Origin: Spirochaetota bacterium
Lineage (GTDB): Bacteria > Spirochaetota > Spirochaetia > DSM-27196 > PWMO01
Direction of reading: 5' to 3'
Length of the DNA: 17,184 bases
Assembly: GCA_009908925.1 (NCBI GenBank)
Contig: JAAAOH010000329.1
Coordinates: forward strand, 1-17,184
In this document: positions 13,967 to 17,184 of the stretch, one piece after another
How positions within the stretch are numbered: position 1 is the first letter of the stretch
Layout: every line of letters starts with the position of its first letter
Position numbers and translations under genes: made by a program
Notes under the pieces: model-generated
What the model was told of the DNA's origin: nothing
The model's input: only the letters and a program-made list of their open reading frames with translations
Database searches by the model: none

Positions 13967-16900
13967 CTACGCGAAATAGCGCACGCCGCTTTCAAAGATC
14001 CCCATATCTCCCGTTTCCGGGAAGTTTCTGTAGAGGCCCGGACGAATGCGTTCCGAGTGAGCCATCTTCCCCAGTACGCGTCCGTCGGGTGAGCTCACCG
14101 CCTCCACAGCGTCGACGGAGCCGTTGGGGTTCCACGGCATCTCGTCGGCGACCAATCCCTCATAGTCTACATACTGTGTAGCGATCTGTCCATTCCCCCA
14201 CAGGGAGTGTAGGAGATCCTCCCCACACACGAAGCGCCCCTCTCCGTGCGAGACAGGCACGGCGTACACCCGGTCCGCGTCCGCGGCCTGCAACCACGGA
14301 CTCGTGGTCGAGGCGACGCGAGTGCTGACCATGGTGGCGACGTGACGCCCGACTGAGTTTGCGGCGAGAACCGGGTCCTCCGGGACGCGGGGCCGGATCT
14401 CGCCGAAGGGCACGAGACCGAGCCGGACGAGCGCCTGAAATCCGTTGCAGATACCCAGAACCAGCCCGTCACGGGTCTCGAGAAGCTCCGTCACCGCCTC
14501 GGCCAGGGGCGGGGCGCGGAACGCGGCCGCAATGTACTTCCCCGAACCATCCGGCTCGTCGCCCGCGCTGAAGCCCCCGGCGAGTGCGAGGATATGCGAG
14601 CGGCCGAGGGCGGCTGCGAGACGATCCACGGATTCGGCGGTCACATCCGGGCCGACGTTTCGAAAGACCACTTCCTCGACCTCGGCCCCGGCCGCCTCGA
14701 AGGCGCGCGCGGTATCGATCTCGCAGTTCGTCCCGGGAAACACGGGGATGAGGACGCGAGGGCGCGCGAGGCCTGTGGCGCGGCGGCGGGCGGAGGTGTT
14801 CGAAGCTCGGGCGGCCGGGCGCGACGAGCCGGACGCACCGGCGCGCCCCGCGCGGGCGCCCGCCGCTGTCCCGTCGCCGCCCGCCGCGGGCGCGGCCGCG
14901 CGCACCGGAAACACTCCCTCGAGCGGCGTTTCGAGGGCCTCGGCAACCGCAGAAAGGGGAATCGTCCATTCGGAGGTACGAATGCTCCCGCCGCCGGTGG
15001 TCCCGATGCGGAGCACCCGGCCCCCGCCGCCGGCGGCGGGGGCCGGGTTGCCCGCGGACGCCGGGTGCGTGGCCGCCAGGCGATCGGCCTCTTCGGCGGG
15101 AACCTCGGCGTAGAAGCTCCCGTAGCGCGCCGCGGCGAGCTCACCAGTGGCGCTGAGATCGAGTTCGACACCGATACGGTTTCCGAGGCAGGCGCGGGAC
15201 AGTGCTGCCGGCAGGCCGCCGGCTCGGATCGTGCCGGCCGCGCGGAGCGCCCCGCGCTCTCGCAGTTCCGAGAGAAGCGTCGCATGGGCGTTGAGTGCGG
15301 CAACATCGGGAAGGCCCTCGGCGCCGTACGGCGTCTCGAGGAGGAGTATCGCGGAACCGGGCTCCCTGAAAGCCGCACTGGTTGCATGGCCGGCGGGAAA
15401 GCTCGAGACGGCGAATGACACGAGGGTCGGGGGTACGTCGAGGTGCTCGAAGGTGCCGGACATGCTGTCCTTGCCACCGACGGCAGGGACGCCGAGGTCG
15501 AGCTGCGCGCCGAGGGCACCGAGAAGGGCCGCCACCGGCAGTCCCCAGCGCTCGGCGTCGTCGCCGGGACGGGGGAAGTACTCCTGCAGGCTCAGACGAA
15601 TGGCCGACAGGGAGGCCCCGACGGCGAGCAGTCGGCAGACCGATTCCACCACCGCGAGGTATGCACCATGGTACGGTGAGTGTTCGCAGAGGGCGGGGTC
15701 AAAGCCGTAGGCCATGGCGCTTACCGGCGCAGCTGCGGCGGATTCCCCGGGAGTCCGTGAAAACGCGGCTGCGGGAAACTCGCACACCGTCGCCTCCTCG
15801 GGCGTACCCTGGAAGCGTCCGCCGTAGGGCAGGAGGACCGTACCCGCGCCGATCGTCGAATCGAAGGTCTCGACGAGGCCCCGTCGTCCGGCAACGTCGA
15901 GCTCCCGCAGTCGCGAGAGCCAGTCATCGGCAGTTATCGTCGAGCTCGTCCCGGACGCTCCGCGTGCTTCCGCCGCCGGCGACGCCCCAGCCGAACCAAC
16001 GTTGTCGGCGGGGGCCCGAATGAACGCGCGGGCCGTCCTCGGCGCACCGTTTGTGTCGAGGAACGAACGGTCTATGTCCGCTACGACCGACCCTCCCGCG
16101 TACATGCGCAGCCGGCCGGTGCCGGTTACCGTGGCGATGGGGGTTGCCTCGAGATTCTCCTCGAGGGCCCGCGTGATGAACAGATGGGTATCGGAGGGGT
16201 CGATCACCACCGCCATACGTTCCTGGCTCTCGCTGATGGCAAGCTCAGTCGCGGTAAGTCCCCGGTACTTCACGGGCACCGAGTCGAGTAGAATGTCCAC
16301 ACCCTCGGCGAGCTCGCCGACCGCAACGGAGACACCGCCCGCACCGAAGTCGTTGGATCGTTTGATGAGGGGCGCCACGTCTGCCCGCCGGAACAGTCGC
16401 TGGAGGGCACGCTCGACCGGCGGATTGCCCTTCTGGACCTCGGCGCCGGCCTGCTCGATTGATGATTCGTCGTGAGCCTTGCTCGACCCGGTCGCTCCGC
16501 CGCAGCCGTCCCTGCCGGTGCGCCCGCCGACGAGCAGGATCTGATCACCGACGACAGGCGCATTGCGTCTGACCTGGGCCTCAGGTGCCGCGCCGCAGAC
16601 CGCGCCGATCTCGAGTCGCTTTGCCACATATCCGGGGTGGTAGACCTCGTCGACAAAGCTCGTGGCAAGGCCGATCTGGTTGCCGTAGGCGGAGAACCCG
16701 CGGGCAGCCTCCGTGGTTATGGTTCGCTGGGGGAGCTTGCCGGGGAGTGTCTCGGAAACGGCAGCGCGGGGATCCGCGCTGCCGCTTACCCGCATCGCCT
16801 GATAGACGTACGACCGTCCCGAGAGCGGATCCCGAATGGCCCCGCCGAGGCAGGTAGAGGCCCCGCCGAAGGGCTCGATCTCGGTCGGGTGGTTGTGGGT

Positions 16901-17184
16901 CTCGTTTTTGAACATGAGTAACCACGGCTCCCCGTGGGGACCGGGAACCCGAAGCGAGGCTGCGTTCACCTCCTCGGAAACCTCGAGGTCGTCGAGCATG
17001 CCCTTCGCGCGTAGTGCACGTCCACCGATTGTTGCGATATCCATGAGCGTCTCGGGCCCGGTCCGGTCGAGCTCACGGCGAAGGCTTCGATAGCGCTCGT
17101 AGTCCCGGCGGACCCCGTCGAGTCCCGGCGCGGCCTCTATCACGACACCCGAGAGCTCAGTGAGAAAGGTGGTGTGGCGGCAGT
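13967..17184 (-). CDS. purL: Phosphoribosylformylglycinamidine synthase PurL, large one-chain type, 5' end outside the window
   Basis: Fourth step: converts FGAR to FGAM with glutamine and ATP. 1071 residues are visible and the frame is still open at the window edge, where CRHTTFLTELSGV is the end of the conserved SEHCRH motif, so a few hundred N-terminal residues are missing. A downstream GTG at 17143 is not the start. KNETHNHPTEIEPFGGASTCLGGAIRDPL is of the clostridial/Bacteroides clade-2 type (two adjoining blocks). GRDGCGGATGSSKAHDESS and KRSNDFGAGGVSVAVGEL follow. The glutaminase domain has VLIPVFPGTNCEID, LGICNGFQALV (nucleophile Cys), SHGEGRF and AHSERIRPGLYRNFP (His and Glu). Ala/Gly-rich insertions lie near 15936-16012, 15009-15066 and in the linker before the glutaminase domain (14765-14907). 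No separate PurQ or PurS is needed for this type. Confidence 0.96.
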   Translation of the reverse strand, partial: CRHTTFLTELSGVVIEAAPGLDGVRRDYERYRSLRRELDRTGPETLMDIATIGGRALRAKGMLDDLEVSEEVNAASLRVPGPHGEPWLLMFKNETHNHPTEIEPFGGASTCLGGAIRDPLSGRSYVYQAMRVSGSADPRAAVSETLPGKLPQRTITTEAARGFSAYGNQIGLATSFVDEVYHPGYVAKRLEIGAVCGAAPEAQVRRNAPVVGDQILLVGGRTGRDGCGGATGSSKAHDESSIEQAGAEVQKGNPPVERALQRLFRRADVAPLIKRSNDFGAGGVSVAVGELAEGVDILLDSVPVKYRGLTATELAISESQERMAVVIDPSDTHLFITRALEENLEATPIATVTGTGRLRMYAGGSVVADIDRSFLDTNGAPRTARAFIRAPADNVGSAGASPAAEARGASGTSSTITADDWLSRLRELDVAGRRGLVETFDSTIGAGTVLLPYGGRFQGTPEEATVCEFPAAAFSRTPGESAAAAPVSAMAYGFDPALCEHSPYHGAYLAVVESVCRLLAVGASLSAIRLSLQEYFPRPGDDAERWGLPVAALLGALGAQLDLGVPAVGGKDSMSGTFEHLDVPPTLVSFAVSSFPAGHATSAAFREPGSAILLLETPYGAEGLPDVAALNAHATLLSELRERGALRAAGTIRAGGLPAALSRACLGNRIGVELDLSATGELAAARYGSFYAEVPAEEADRLAATHPASAGNPAPAAGGGGRVLRIGTTGGGSIRTSEWTIPLSAVAEALETPLEGVFPVRAAAPAAGGDGTAAGARAGRAGASGSSRPAARASNTSARRRATGLARPRVLIPVFPGTNCEIDTARAFEAAGAEVEEVVFRNVGPDVTAESVDRLAAALGRSHILALAGGFSAGDEPDGSGKYIAAAFRAPPLAEAVTELLETRDGLVLGICNGFQALVRLGLVPFGEIRPRVPEDPVLAANSVGRHVATMVSTRVASTTSPWLQAADADRVYAVPVSHGEGRFVCGEDLLHSLWGNGQIATQYVDYEGLVADEMPWNPNGSVDAVEAVSSPDGRVLGKMAHSERIRPGLYRNFPETGDMGIFESGVRYFA
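15015..15048. repeat. Perfect 34-bp GC palindrome inside purL
   Basis: The left arm ACCCGGCCCCCGCCGCC (15015-15031) is followed directly by its exact reverse complement (15032-15048). Only the outer A-T pair is not G/C. On the coding strand it specifies NPAPAAGGGGRV, a low-complexity stretch in the synthetase part of PurL. Such a length is not expected by chance even at this GC content. It could be slippage between arms or a small palindromic insertion. Confidence 0.85.

Noticed and set aside
17141..17143. GTG as the purL start codon
   Set aside because: The frame continues to the window edge and the upstream codons spell the conserved CRHTTF motif of PurL.

Overview
GC-rich, gene-dense 17.2-kb bacterial chromosomal segment with 12 protein-coding genes, two of them cut by the window edges. 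No rRNA, tRNA, CRISPR array, insertion sequence or phage gene was seen. The organism is not identified. The long one-chain PurL of the Clostridium/Bacteroides/spirochaete type, a purine riboswitch, a DUF134 plus NifX-like pair and a GlgX-TreY-TreZ set together suggest an anaerobic or facultative GC-rich bacterium. A spirochaete is my weak guess.

Region 1 (1-5416, + strand) is a tightly packed trehalose operon: the 3' end of a glycogen debranching enzyme (glgX/treX), then treY and treZ. GlgX trims branches from glycogen, TreY converts the reducing end of the linear maltodextrin to a trehalosyl unit, and TreZ releases trehalose. The genes are 3 nt apart (glgX-treY) or overlap by 8 nt (treY-treZ).

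Region 2 (5417-7740) starts with a 114-bp, very GC-rich, inverted-repeat-filled gap between convergent genes. Then come a membrane GGDEF protein (- strand) and a translationally coupled DUF134/NifX-like pair (- strand). The 124-bp gap between the DUF134 start and the next gene holds two divergent candidate promoters. A perfect 14-bp palindrome lies on the - strand promoter, and an 11-bp palindrome covers the -35 of the + strand promoter.

Region 3 (7741-8793, +) is a class I SAM-dependent methyltransferase of unknown substrate. It may be translated from a leaderless mRNA, and its 3' end overlaps purD tail to tail by 37 nt.

Region 4 (8757-17184, - strand) is a de novo purine cluster transcribed in the order purL (partial), purC, purF, purM, purN, purD. 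The last five genes are almost without gaps. The one real gap, between purL and purC, contains a purine riboswitch aptamer with the guanine-type C at the specificity position, followed by a hairpin that takes in the purC Shine-Dalgarno sequence. The riboswitch therefore probably controls purCFMND translation in response to guanine or hypoxanthine, downstream of purL. purE, purB and purH are not in the window.

The most interesting points are the intercistronic guanine riboswitch, the operator-like palindrome at the DUF134/NifX promoter, a perfect 34-bp palindrome inside purL, and Gly/Ala-rich low-complexity insertions in several otherwise ordinary enzymes. I did not find a clearly new multi-gene system.
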